From: an uncultured Actinomycetes bacterium
Lineage (GTDB): Bacteria > Actinomycetota > Acidimicrobiia > Acidimicrobiales > RAAP-2
Direction of reading: 5' to 3'
Assembly: GCA_903893745.1 (NCBI GenBank)
Contig: CAITNF010000001.1
Coordinates: 124,001-188,000 of the forward strand
Length of the DNA stretch: 64,000 nucleotides
The position numbers and the translations under genes were made by a program. Positions within the stretch are counted from its first letter, which is position 1, and every line of letters begins with the position of its first letter. Of the stretch, positions 19,022 through 28,257 are shown piece by piece. The notes below the pieces were generated by a model. It was not told the DNA's origin. It ran no database searches and was given only the letters and a program-made list of their open reading frames with translations.

Positions 19022-20221
19022 CTAGCCGCAGGATCCGGCGGGAATGTGCTTCGGCTTAATGGTGGCCACGTACCGTTCGGTGCCATTCGCGAAGTCCGCG
19101 ATGATCATCGGGTTCCCCACACGCGAGTGGCAGTTCTTGGTCCACGTGGTTGGCCCAATGGCCAAAGCGTGATTCTTGAACTTCTCAAAGTAGGGACGAA
19201 TCTTGTTCGCACTGATACTGCCCGTCGCCGTCACGGCCTCGGCAATAGCCTGCAGAGCGCTGTACGCCTCGAGGTATCCGAGCGAGAGCTGCACGGGGCG
19301 CTTGGCCTGCTTGAGCGCTGCCGCAATACTGCCGGCACTCTGGCCTCGAGTCGCGACACCGTAACTCACGGCGTAGCTGTTCGAAAGGTCCGAAACCCCA
19401 GACTCCCAGAAGTTACCGTCAAAGGCGTCGGTCAGCATGACGGGCGTCTTGATGCCGTCGTCACGAATTCCCTTCAGCACCGAAGCACCCGATGGTGGGT
19501 AGCCACAGAGCATGATGACGTTGTAGGACGACGAAGCGGCCTGCGCAGCACTTACGGCCGCGGTCTGCGCGGCGGTTGTGCCGTCGTAGGTACCGTTACC
19601 AGCGATGGTCCCGCCGAGCGTTGTAAAGGCCGAAGTGAAGCCCTTGCAGTTCGCCGACATTGCCGCCAGTGTGGTGTCCTCGATGACGTACGCCTTCGTG
19701 GCCTTCAAGGTGTCGTAGGCGTACTGGGCCAAGACTGAACCCGCGTTGCCACCCGACGTGTCGAAGTTGAAGACATTGTTACCGATGCTCTTACCCATTC
19801 GCGGGTCGTCGGCAGCGGAGATCGTGATCAGGTTGTGTTGCTGAGCAACGCCCGCCGCCACGCCACCAAAGTTGTAGTCAACGGTGGGCAAGATGAACTT
19901 GGCGCCCTTGGCGATGACCTGCTGTGCGGCCGGTCCACCCTGGGGGATGCTCGAGGCGGTGTCCGCCGTGACAATCTTCACCTTGTGCCCGAGAATGCCG
20001 CCCTTAGCGTTCAGCAAGGCAGCTTCCGTCTGGGCACCGAGCAGCACCTGGCTGTCGTAGAAGTTAATGAAGCTGGTGAGGCCAATGGGTAGACCAATAA
20101 CAATTGGACCCTTGGGGATCGACGTCGACGCTGCCCCAGAACTCTGGCTCACCCCAACCGCGATCAATGACGTCACCATCAGTACTGATGATGCCGCAAT
20201 GGATATTTTCTTCAGTCTCAC
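19022..20221 (-). CDS. Branched-chain amino acid-type ABC transporter substrate-binding protein (LivK-like)
   Basis: Signal peptide VRLKKISIAASSVLMV; GTG start at 20221 preceded by AAGGAG; long ORF 19022-20593 overlaps the upstream gene and is over-extended. Confidence 0.88.
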   Translation of the reverse strand: MRLKKISIAASSVLMVTSLIAVGVSQSSGAASTSIPKGPIVIGLPIGLTSFINFYDSQVLLGAQTEAALLNAKGGILGHKVKIVTADTASSIPQGGPAAQQVIAKGAKFILPTVDYNFGGVAAGVAQQHNLITISAADDPRMGKSIGNNVFNFDTSGGNAGSVLAQYAYDTLKATKAYVIEDTTLAAMSANCKGFTSAFTTLGGTIAGNGTYDGTTAAQTAAVSAAQAASSSYNVIMLCGYPPSGASVLKGIRDDGIKTPVMLTDAFDGNFWESGVSDLSNSYAVSYGVATRGQSAGSIAAALKQAKRPVQLSLGYLEAYSALQAIAEAVTATGSISANKIRPYFEKFKNHALAIGPTTWTKNCHSRVGNPMIIADFANGTERYVATIKPKHIPAGSCG

Positions 20222-20291
20222 AGAACCTTCTCCTTGATTGATAAACGATGTACGACAACGCAGCCCCAATGACCTGACGCCACTACAGCAA

Positions 20292-22046
20292 CTAATTAAT
20301 GACTCTAACCGAAATTGTTGAGGAATTTTCACCAGTCTGCAGCAAACATGCTGGCGGCAAATGAAAGTCTCGCAGTGGCTCAAGCGAGGCGGGGATGCCG
20401 AGTGATCCCGGTTGCGAATCACCGAGCGGCGCATTTCTCGAGTGAGCCAGCGCACGTGCGAGCTCGAGCTGCTGACGTAACGACAAGCCAACTGGTGCTT
20501 CAAACTCGCGGTTCTGGCTAACGCGCCAGCTTTCAAGGTCACCCAGAAAAAGAGTGGCCGGTGGAGCAGGAGTCTTATTCCACCAAACCCCACTTAAGGG
20601 ATTGAAATAGTAGTCCTCCAAAAATCGCTCGCCGAAGTCGGCCACGAAGTTGACGGCATCAATCAGATAGTCACGAACCTCATCGTCAACGAAGTAGTTG
20701 AAATTGATTCGGACCCATCCGGGCTTGAGACCTTCCCAACCTTGGCAGATCACCTCTTCGTACGAGTGTGCGTGCTCGCGGTCAATGCCCAGCAATCGCA
20801 TTCCGTAGGGGCCGGCACACGAACAACCACCGCGCGCCTGAATGCCCAACAGATCGTTCAAGAGTGCGACCACAAAGTTGTGGTGGAGGTACCGCTCGCC
20901 ACAACGGATACGCAGCGAGATTATGGAGAGTCGTTTCGCGTCAATACTGCCCAGCACCTCAATACGAGGGTTGGCCGCAAAGCGCTCAAGCGCCGTACTG
21001 AGGAGCGCATGTTCACGCCGTTCAATCTCCTGTGGACCCACCGCCCGCTTCAGTTGAAAGGCAAGGCCCGCACGGATGGACCCAATGATGTCGGGTGTAC
21101 CAGCTTCTTCACGTCGTACGGGGTCGTCGGAATAGATTCGACCCTCTTCGCTCACGAAGCTCACAGTCCCACCACCGGGCGCAGTGGGTACGGCGTCGCT
21201 GAACAGCTCGCGTCGCAGAGCCAACACGCCAGGCGAGCCTGGACCACCCACGAACTTATGTGGCGAAAGAAAGAGACCATCCTTGTAGGCGAGGGGGTCA
21301 GACGAAACCATGTCGATCTTTACGTAGGGTCCCGCGGCCGCGTAATCCCAAAAGGCCAAAGCGCCGTGCTCATGCAGCAGTCGCGAGACCGCATCCGTAT
21401 CAGTGATGATCCCGGTGACGTTGCTGGCGGCGGAGAACGAACCAATCTTTAGCGGTCGATCGTTATAGAGCACTAACGCGTCGGCGAGAGCCGCGAGATC
21501 GATGTGACCGTCACGATCCTCAGGAATACGTATTAAGTCAGCCACCGACTCACGCCACGGCAGGTCGTTGGAGTGATGCTCGAAGGGACCAATGAAAACG
21601 ACCGGCCGCTCGGCGGCGGGGATGTGCTCGCTGAGTTGGTACCGGGCGTTCAACTTCGTTGGTAAGGCAATGCCCAGAATTGCGACGAGACGATTGACCG
21701 CACCGGTGGCCCCCGAACCCACGAAGATCACGACCGTACTGTCGTCACCACCAAGTCCTTCGCACACGGCCTGGCGCGCCTGTTCACGAAAGGCCGTCGT
21801 CTGCAGCCCCGTGCCACTTGATTCACTATGCGTATTGGCGTACCAGGGGAGCACCATCTGGCGAATGGCCTCTTCAATAAACGTCAGCGAACGTCCCGAG
21901 GCGGTGTAGTCGGCGTAGACCACTCGCCGTGGACCATAGGGCCCTTCGAGTACCAAATCGTCGCCAATCACTCCTTCGCGAATCATCGCGATGATGGTGT
22001 CGGCGTCGCGCACGTCGGCACCTGGTGGCGTTACTACGTTCTTCAT
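20292..22046 (-). CDS. Class-V aminotransferase (cysteine desulfurase-like fold), about 584 aa
   Basis: YADYTASGRSL; SPHKFVGGPGSPGVLAL PLP-lysine region; RGGCSCAGPYG. Confidence 0.85.
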   Translation of the reverse strand: MKNVVTPPGADVRDADTIIAMIREGVIGDDLVLEGPYGPRRVVYADYTASGRSLTFIEEAIRQMVLPWYANTHSESSGTGLQTTAFREQARQAVCEGLGGDDSTVVIFVGSGATGAVNRLVAILGIALPTKLNARYQLSEHIPAAERPVVFIGPFEHHSNDLPWRESVADLIRIPEDRDGHIDLAALADALVLYNDRPLKIGSFSAASNVTGIITDTDAVSRLLHEHGALAFWDYAAAGPYVKIDMVSSDPLAYKDGLFLSPHKFVGGPGSPGVLALRRELFSDAVPTAPGGGTVSFVSEEGRIYSDDPVRREEAGTPDIIGSIRAGLAFQLKRAVGPQEIERREHALLSTALERFAANPRIEVLGSIDAKRLSIISLRIRCGERYLHHNFVVALLNDLLGIQARGGCSCAGPYGMRLLGIDREHAHSYEEVICQGWEGLKPGWVRINFNYFVDDEVRDYLIDAVNFVADFGERFLEDYYFNPLSGVWWNKTPAPPATLFLGDLESWRVSQNREFEAPVGLSLRQQLELARALAHSRNAPLGDSQPGSLGIPASLEPLRDFHLPPACLLQTGENSSTISVRVIN

Positions 22047-22071
22047 ACCGAACCAATCTGGTGTGAGATGG

Positions 22072-22890
22072 TCACGACGCTCTCATGAAATCGCGCAGTG
22101 ACTGGTTGTACTTCTCGGGCCCTTCCCAGAACATCGCGTGACCGCCACCCTCATCGGCTTCGAAGATGACAAACTGCGAACCGGGTAGGGCTTCGTGCAT
22201 CTTGCGCGCGATGTCCAGCGGAACTTTAGAGACTCGTCCCCCAATCACCAGCGAGGGCACCTTGACGAGCGAGAACGCGTCCCACCAGTCGCCAAAGGCC
22301 GCCCAACGAAACAGCTTGGCCATGAGCGGTCGAGGCAGCTTCAGTCCCTCGGTGTAAAAGGCGTCCTTCGCCTCTTGCGGTGCGTCATCGGTTAAGAACT
22401 GATCGCTGAATCCCTTAGAGAAGGCAATTGCGTCCGGACCTTCAAAGGTCGCAATCGCCGTGAGGGCCTGCTCAGCGCTGAAGATGCCGTCGCGCAGGTG
22501 ACACGGGGAGTCGTCCGAAAACACAATGGCGCGCAGCCGCTCTCCCCCATAGATCTCTAAGTAGGTAAGGATAATCTTGCAGCCACCCGAGTGACCAAGA
22601 ATGGTCACGTCGCGTAGATCTAACGCTCGCAGAAACGCGTCGAGGTCCTTGGCCAGCGTGTGGTAGTTGTAGCCAGTGGCGGGCTTGTCTGATTCGCCGT
22701 GACCGCGTGGATCTAAGGCCATGACGTGAAACTCGTCACCCAGACCTTCGAGCTGATACTTGTAGAGCGACGCGGCATGACCCAAGCCCGGCAGCATCAC
22801 TAGCGGTCGGCCCTCGCCGGACTCCCAGTAGCGCAAGGTGACGCCGGGTGCAACCTCAACACCTTTTAATGTGGCCTGCAGCTCCATCAC
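22072..22890 (-). CDS. Alpha/beta-fold hydrolase
   Basis: MALDPRGHGESDKP; VTILGHSGGCKI nucleophile elbow. Confidence 0.88.
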   Translation of the reverse strand: MMELQATLKGVEVAPGVTLRYWESGEGRPLVMLPGLGHAASLYKYQLEGLGDEFHVMALDPRGHGESDKPATGYNYHTLAKDLDAFLRALDLRDVTILGHSGGCKIILTYLEIYGGERLRAIVFSDDSPCHLRDGIFSAEQALTAIATFEGPDAIAFSKGFSDQFLTDDAPQEAKDAFYTEGLKLPRPLMAKLFRWAAFGDWWDAFSLVKVPSLVIGGRVSKVPLDIARKMHEALPGSQFVIFEADEGGGHAMFWEGPEKYNQSLRDFMRAS

Positions 22891-22902
22891 TGAACCCTTT
22901 CT

Positions 22903-24645
22903 TTACCGAGCACTAGCGAGAGAGCGACGTTCGGCGCGCAGCGCCTTGGTCGCCTCTTCATCAACCAAATCATTACTAATAACTACGGCGTAGTCGCGTT
23001 TGGCGCCTTCGACCGTTACCTTCTCGTCTCGGAAGTCCTCCAAGACCAGTGACACGTCACGATCAAGGGGATCGCCGTAGCCACCACCCGACGCCGTTAC
23101 GTGACGGTGTCGATCACCCGCGACCACCATAATGTCGGGCTTGGTTGGGAGCAACGTCTCGTTATCACTTCCCCGATTCAAAATATTCGCCGATCCCGAA
23201 CCCTTGTGACCACCGCGCAACCCGTAGGGCGGAAAGTCGCGACGGTCCGAGCGTCCCCGCAAGGTCGCCTCGCTGTAGAGCAGGGTCATGTCGCGAAAGG
23301 TCGCAAGGCCCCCACGGAACTCTCCGGGGCCACCGGTATCAGCGAGGTAGCCGTAGCCATCGATTCGAACGAGTCCGGCCCGTTCCATCTCTTCGATTGG
23401 TGTATTGGCCAAGTTGGCCCCGAGTGAACTGGCACCATCAAGTCCATCTTTGCTCGGTCGAGCTCCCCACGCACCACAGAGAATGTCCCAGATCACGACC
23501 GAACGACCATCTTCATCGGTGATGCCAACGGCCACCGTGTTCGGACTACCGTCACCACCGGCGGGCACCGTGTCGGGAAAGGCCGACGCGAGCGCTCCGA
23601 GCACCAGGTCAATAGTGCGCAGCCCGGTTAGTCCCCGCGCACCTCGGGCAGCTGGTCGGATCGGATTAAGAATGGTGCCCTTAGGAATCGTGAACGTAAT
23701 CGGACGATAGAAACCGGCGTTCGCGGGAATCTCTTGGCCCACGGCCCCCTGGAGCGCGGCGTAGGCGGCCGACTTGGTGAATGACGCCGTGGCGTTGAGC
23801 GCCGACGCGACTTGGGGCGAGCTCCCGGTGAAGTCAAAGTGTGCGCTCGTCGCGTCGATCGTCACGGTGACCTTTATCGGAATTGGACCCGAGCCCAAGC
23901 CATCGTTATCGAGCGAATCCTCAAAGATGTACACGCCGGCTGGCACGCGCGCGAGTACCGCGAGCAGCAGTGTCTCGGAGTAGTCCAAGAGGTTTGAGCA
24001 CAGGTCGGCAAAACCCTCATTGCCGTAGCGTGCCGCCAGATCACGGATGCCGTTCGCTCCGGCGTGACAGGCCGAGAGCTGCGACTCGAGGTCTCCCTGA
24101 AAAAGTTCCGGCTCACGGCAGTTGCGCATAATGACTCTCAGTAACGTGTCGTTCAACACGCCCCCATCGACGAGTCGTGAGGGTGGAATCTGAATACCTT
24201 CCGCGAAAATACTGGTCGACTGGACCGCCATTGATCCAGCGGCCCAACCACCGACGTCGGCATGGTTCGCAATGGCCACGGCAAAACCTAAGAGGTGGCT
24301 GCCAACGTGGATTGGTTCAATCACGAACAGGTCGGGCAAGTGCATGCCACCTTGGTCTGGATCGTTCAGAAGGTAGACGTCGCCGGGTTGAATCGAATCA
24401 CCAAAGTTCTCAAAGATTGCGGCCATTGCTTCAGGCGTTGAACCAAGGTGCACGGGAATCGTGTTGGCTTGGGCAATCAACTGTCCCTTCGCGTCACAGA
24501 GCGCCGCGGAGAAGTCCATGCTCTCAGCCACAATCTGTGAGTGCGCGGTGCGCAAAATGGTGATGGCCATTTGGTCAGCGAGCCCAGAAATCGCGTTACG
24601 AAAAACTTCAAACGTCGCGGGGTCTCGAACAGTACGAGTGCTCAC
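22903..24645 (-). CDS. Hydantoinase B/oxoprolinase family protein
   Basis: HyuB-type motifs (DVYLLNDPDQGGMHLPDLFVIEPI; GGHKGS; VTASGGGYGDPLDRD). Confidence 0.92.
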   Translation of the reverse strand: MSTRTVRDPATFEVFRNAISGLADQMAITILRTAHSQIVAESMDFSAALCDAKGQLIAQANTIPVHLGSTPEAMAAIFENFGDSIQPGDVYLLNDPDQGGMHLPDLFVIEPIHVGSHLLGFAVAIANHADVGGWAAGSMAVQSTSIFAEGIQIPPSRLVDGGVLNDTLLRVIMRNCREPELFQGDLESQLSACHAGANGIRDLAARYGNEGFADLCSNLLDYSETLLLAVLARVPAGVYIFEDSLDNDGLGSGPIPIKVTVTIDATSAHFDFTGSSPQVASALNATASFTKSAAYAALQGAVGQEIPANAGFYRPITFTIPKGTILNPIRPAARGARGLTGLRTIDLVLGALASAFPDTVPAGGDGSPNTVAVGITDEDGRSVVIWDILCGAWGARPSKDGLDGASSLGANLANTPIEEMERAGLVRIDGYGYLADTGGPGEFRGGLATFRDMTLLYSEATLRGRSDRRDFPPYGLRGGHKGSGSANILNRGSDNETLLPTKPDIMVVAGDRHRHVTASGGGYGDPLDRDVSLVLEDFRDEKVTVEGAKRDYAVVISNDLVDEEATKALRAERRSLASAR

Positions 24646-26750
24646 GAGCGACTCCCTTCACTCCAGGCAATGACGATGTTCGCGAACTCGTCAAGCCGAG
24701 CATTCGCCCCGGGCGGCACCAACGTGGTTGCGTCCATATCCTCAATCACCAACGGACCAGCGACTGGCTTGGTTCCTAGTGCCGCACGTGACAGCACGGG
24801 TGTCTCCAGCACTTCATCGAATCGACAGCTTCGAGACGAACGTACGACTTCCCCAGCGGCTCGGCGGGCGAGAACTGACTCGACGGTGACTCGGTTAACA
24901 ATGCGGCCGCGCAGACGCAGATTCACGAACTCCACTAATTCATCGGGACCCGATCGTCCGTAGGTCTTTTGATGCTCCGCGTGAAATTCCTGGCGCGCGA
25001 ACGCCAGCGAACCTTCGTTGAGTTGGCCATCGGGCAACGTGACGCGCAATTCAAAGCGCTGACCGCGATAGCGCGCGTCGAGTAATCGGTCAAACACGAT
25101 TGCCTCGTCACCACCACCTTGAGCGCGAAGATCATCAGTCACACTCTGGGCCAACTCGTCGTACGCTGCGCCCAATGCCGCTGGATCGACGTGGGCGTCG
25201 CGGAAGGGGGCAACTTTCTGTCGTTCCACGTCAGCCACCAAGAGACCGAGACTGCTGAACAGTCCGGGGAAGGGAGGCACAATGACCGTCGTTATACCGA
25301 GTTCCTTGGCGAGATACGCACCGTAGAGCGGACCGGCACCACCGAAGGCCACCATGGTTGACTCACGCGGGTCGCGTCCACGTTCGCTGGTGACCGACTT
25401 CACAGCCTTGGTCATGTTGCTCACCGCTACTTCGTACGCACCACGAGCAATGGTGCCGGCGTCGACGCCAAACTCTTGCGCCAACGTCGTAAGGACCTGC
25501 TCCGCGAGTGACGGCTCAACCTTGACGTTCCCGCCCGCCAGTGAGATGGGATTCAGATAACCAAGTACCACGTTGGCGTCGGTCAGCGTGGGTCGATCGC
25601 CACCTTGGGCGTAGCAAGCGGGTCCGGGTCGCGCGCTGGCGCTCTCGGGCCCAACGTGCAGCGAGCCAGCTAGGTCGCGATTAATTATGCTGCCGCCGCC
25701 GGAACCAACTTCGGCAATGTCAATTGACGGGACTCGCACGAGGTAGCCGTCACCCTTGCTCAACCCTCTCGAGGCGCTCATGCCACCGCCGACTTCGTAG
25801 TCAATCGCGACGAAGGGCACTCCGTTCTCGATGAGCGAGGCCTTGGCTGTGGTACCGCCCATATCAAAGGCCACCACGTTGGTCAACCCCATTGCGTTCG
25901 CCAGTTTTTGGACGGCGGTCACTCCGGCCGCCGGTCCCGATTCAATGATCTGCACGGGAGCCGTGGCAACCGCGGCGGCGGGTAACAGACCGCCACTCGA
26001 CTGCATGATGAGGAATGGTGACGATATGCCGTACTCGCTGAGTCGCTTGCCGAGGTCAAAGACGTAGCGTTCCACAATTGGCCCCACGTAAGCGTTGACG
26101 ACAGCAGTACTTGTTCGCTCGTACTCCTGCAGGGCGGGTGAGATATCAACCGACGCCGTCACAAACACGTCGGGCAGTAGCACTCGAAGTTGCTCGGCCA
26201 CGCGACGCTCTTCTTCGGGGCTCGCGTAGGAATTCAACAGACAGATAGCGACGGCACCGACTCCTTCGGCGCGCATCGCGTCAGCGATCTGAACCACTTC
26301 ATCATGATGAACCGGCTTTTCGACCGAACCATCGGCCAGGAGTCGATGGTCCAATTCGTAGCGATGACGACGGCGCACCAGGGGTGCGGGCTTCGACCAG
26401 CCCAGATCGTAGAGCGTCGGTCGGCGAAGGCGACCTAGTTCGAGTACGTCTCGAAAACCTTTGGTAGTCACGAGCGCGGTAGTCGCACCCGTCATCTCCA
26501 AAATGGCATTCGTCGCCACGGTCGTTCCGTGCAACACTCGCGAAATCGCCGGCGCGTCGATCCGTGCGTCGCTCACCACTCGATCAACTGCGGTCAATAC
26601 TGCCGTGGCAAAGTCTGGCGGGCTCGAGAGCACCTTGTCAGTGACCACTTCGCCCGACGGGCCAATCAAGATGATGTCGGTAAATGTTCCGCCGATGTCA
26701 ACGCCAACTAACCATTCACCATAGCTTTCTGATTTGGATTCCTTCGTCAC
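24642..26750 (-). CDS. Hydantoinase/oxoprolinase family protein (HyuA)
   Basis: VGVDIGGTFTDIILIGPSG; VVAFDMGGTTAKASLIENG; GTG start at 26750; 4-nt overlap with hyuB-like gene. Confidence 0.92.
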   Translation of the reverse strand: MTKESKSESYGEWLVGVDIGGTFTDIILIGPSGEVVTDKVLSSPPDFATAVLTAVDRVVSDARIDAPAISRVLHGTTVATNAILEMTGATTALVTTKGFRDVLELGRLRRPTLYDLGWSKPAPLVRRRHRYELDHRLLADGSVEKPVHHDEVVQIADAMRAEGVGAVAICLLNSYASPEEERRVAEQLRVLLPDVFVTASVDISPALQEYERTSTAVVNAYVGPIVERYVFDLGKRLSEYGISSPFLIMQSSGGLLPAAAVATAPVQIIESGPAAGVTAVQKLANAMGLTNVVAFDMGGTTAKASLIENGVPFVAIDYEVGGGMSASRGLSKGDGYLVRVPSIDIAEVGSGGGSIINRDLAGSLHVGPESASARPGPACYAQGGDRPTLTDANVVLGYLNPISLAGGNVKVEPSLAEQVLTTLAQEFGVDAGTIARGAYEVAVSNMTKAVKSVTSERGRDPRESTMVAFGGAGPLYGAYLAKELGITTVIVPPFPGLFSSLGLLVADVERQKVAPFRDAHVDPAALGAAYDELAQSVTDDLRAQGGGDEAIVFDRLLDARYRGQRFELRVTLPDGQLNEGSLAFARQEFHAEHQKTYGRSGPDELVEFVNLRLRGRIVNRVTVESVLARRAAGEVVRSSRSCRFDEVLETPVLSRAALGTKPVAGPLVIEDMDATTLVPPGANARLDEFANIVIAWSEGSRS

Positions 26751-26751
26751 G

Positions 26752-27933
26752 TCATCCACCCTTCGTCGAATCGCCAACCAATAATCGGAGCCCCTCAATA
26801 ACCCGAGCAACGTCTTCGGTTAAGCCGCCAAACATGATTCGTGCGTGCGTATTGGGACCCATAAAACCGTCGCCCGCCACCGCCGCAATCCCGCGCGCCA
26901 GCAGCCCCGCTTCAAGCTCTCGGCCACGAAGCGCGATCGACGAGAAGTTCACTAGCGCGAAGGGCCCACCTCGTGGACGAACCGCACTCAGGCCGATCTT
27001 TGCGAGGCCATCCATGAGTTGATCACGATTGGGCTGATACGTCGCCAAAACTTTCTCAAGCCATTCTTGAGGGCCATCAATAACTGCGCGAGCTGCGGCT
27101 TGGGGCACGGGACCCACGTCGAGGGCGTCCCACTCAAATTGAAGATGGATTCGTGACAAGAGTGGTTCAGGTGCGTGCACGTAGCCAACTCGCCAATTAG
27201 AGAATCCGTAGTTCTTGCTAAGGCTGGTCACGGTGACTAGACCCTCGTAGTCGTTTCGAAATTTCATCTGCGGCGTGTAGACATCGCCATCAAAGACGAA
27301 CCGTGCGTAGGCCTCGTCGGCGACGACCAGCAGCTCTTTGGACGCGGCCCAGTGCACTACGGCTTGCACCAAGTCGCGCGAAGGCACGCTGGCGGTGGGG
27401 TTATTGGGGTTGCACAACATCAAGGCACGAGTGCGCGGAGTGACTTTGGCCGCGATTCGCTCGAGGTCCCATTGCCACTCGTCGGCTTCCAGAAGGTCCA
27501 CGTAGACCGGAATCGCTCCAGTGGACCGAATTGATTCGTCAAAGAAGAACGTGGGTGCTGGAACAATTACTTCATCACCTGGTTCAAAAAGTGCCCGAAA
27601 TGTCACACTCAAACCGTGCATTGCGCCGTGGGTAATAAGGAGTTCTCGCTCCGGATCAGCCACTACGTCATAGGTCTGCGCCAAATACTGGCTAATGGTG
27701 TCGCGCAGGGCGCGAGCACCGCGAGTATCTCGATCGTGCACCCGACCGGCAGCCTCAATGATGGCTGTTTGCACGTGTTCGGCCATAACGAGCGTGGGGG
27801 AGCCAAATGTCGGGATAATCGCCGCACCGTTCAAGGCAGCATTGCGAGCATCCTCCGCAATCTTCATGGCCGGCAGCCTCGTAATCATCGCTCTACTCTC
27901 CATCGCGGACGTCGGGTCAATGTGGTCAGCCAC
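26752..27933 (-). CDS. Class I/II pyridoxal-phosphate aminotransferase
   Basis: LCNPNNPTASVPSRDLV; VVADEAYARFVFDG; SLSKNYGFSNWRVGYV. Confidence 0.9.
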   Translation of the reverse strand: MADHIDPTSAMESRAMITRLPAMKIAEDARNAALNGAAIIPTFGSPTLVMAEHVQTAIIEAAGRVHDRDTRGARALRDTISQYLAQTYDVVADPERELLITHGAMHGLSVTFRALFEPGDEVIVPAPTFFFDESIRSTGAIPVYVDLLEADEWQWDLERIAAKVTPRTRALMLCNPNNPTASVPSRDLVQAVVHWAASKELLVVADEAYARFVFDGDVYTPQMKFRNDYEGLVTVTSLSKNYGFSNWRVGYVHAPEPLLSRIHLQFEWDALDVGPVPQAAARAVIDGPQEWLEKVLATYQPNRDQLMDGLAKIGLSAVRPRGGPFALVNFSSIALRGRELEAGLLARGIAAVAGDGFMGPNTHARIMFGGLTEDVARVIEGLRLLVGDSTKGG

Positions 27934-28028
27934 TTACGACGGCAAACTAACCCGAGTTACTAATTCACGGTAGCAGAGGACTACCCAACTTCACTGGTGA
28001 ACGTGCGGCGTCACGACGTTTCGCACGC

Positions 28029-28187
28029 AAAAAAAGTGAGTGGGAACTTCTGCGCACTCCGCAAACGCTCTAGACGGCTCTGCGGGTGCGCTGAAGTCAG
28101 TTCGCGAACCACCAGTTGAGTTCAACTACTCGCAAGTTGTGATGAAAACATCAACACGGCCACTCACTTTCACAGGCCAACCACAAT
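28029..28187 (-). ncRNA. Candidate structured non-coding RNA or leader (no family recognised)
   Basis: Closing stem AAAGTGAGTGG (28033-28043) / CCACTCACTTT (28160-28170); internal stems 28052-28063/28081-28091, 28100-28109, 28140-28144/28149-28153 and AGTTG/CAACT options; minus-strand U7 at 28035-28029; no supported ORF. Confidence 0.5.
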
Positions 28188-28193
28188 GCCTAC

Positions 28194-28222
28194 TTATGAA
28201 AGTTAATTAGTAGTTTTGTCGA
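28194..28222 (-). promoter_or_regulatory. Candidate sigma70-like promoter of the structured RNA
   Basis: Minus strand TCGACA (28217-28222) - 17 nt - TCATAA (28194-28199). Confidence 0.4.
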
Positions 28223-28257
28223 CTTTTCTAGGTCGCGACCACTGCGACACGGCGTCC

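Noticed and set aside
20222-20593. N-terminal part of ORF 19022-20593
   Set aside because: Overlaps the upstream class-V aminotransferase; signal peptide and AAGGAG-GTG start place the true start at 20221.
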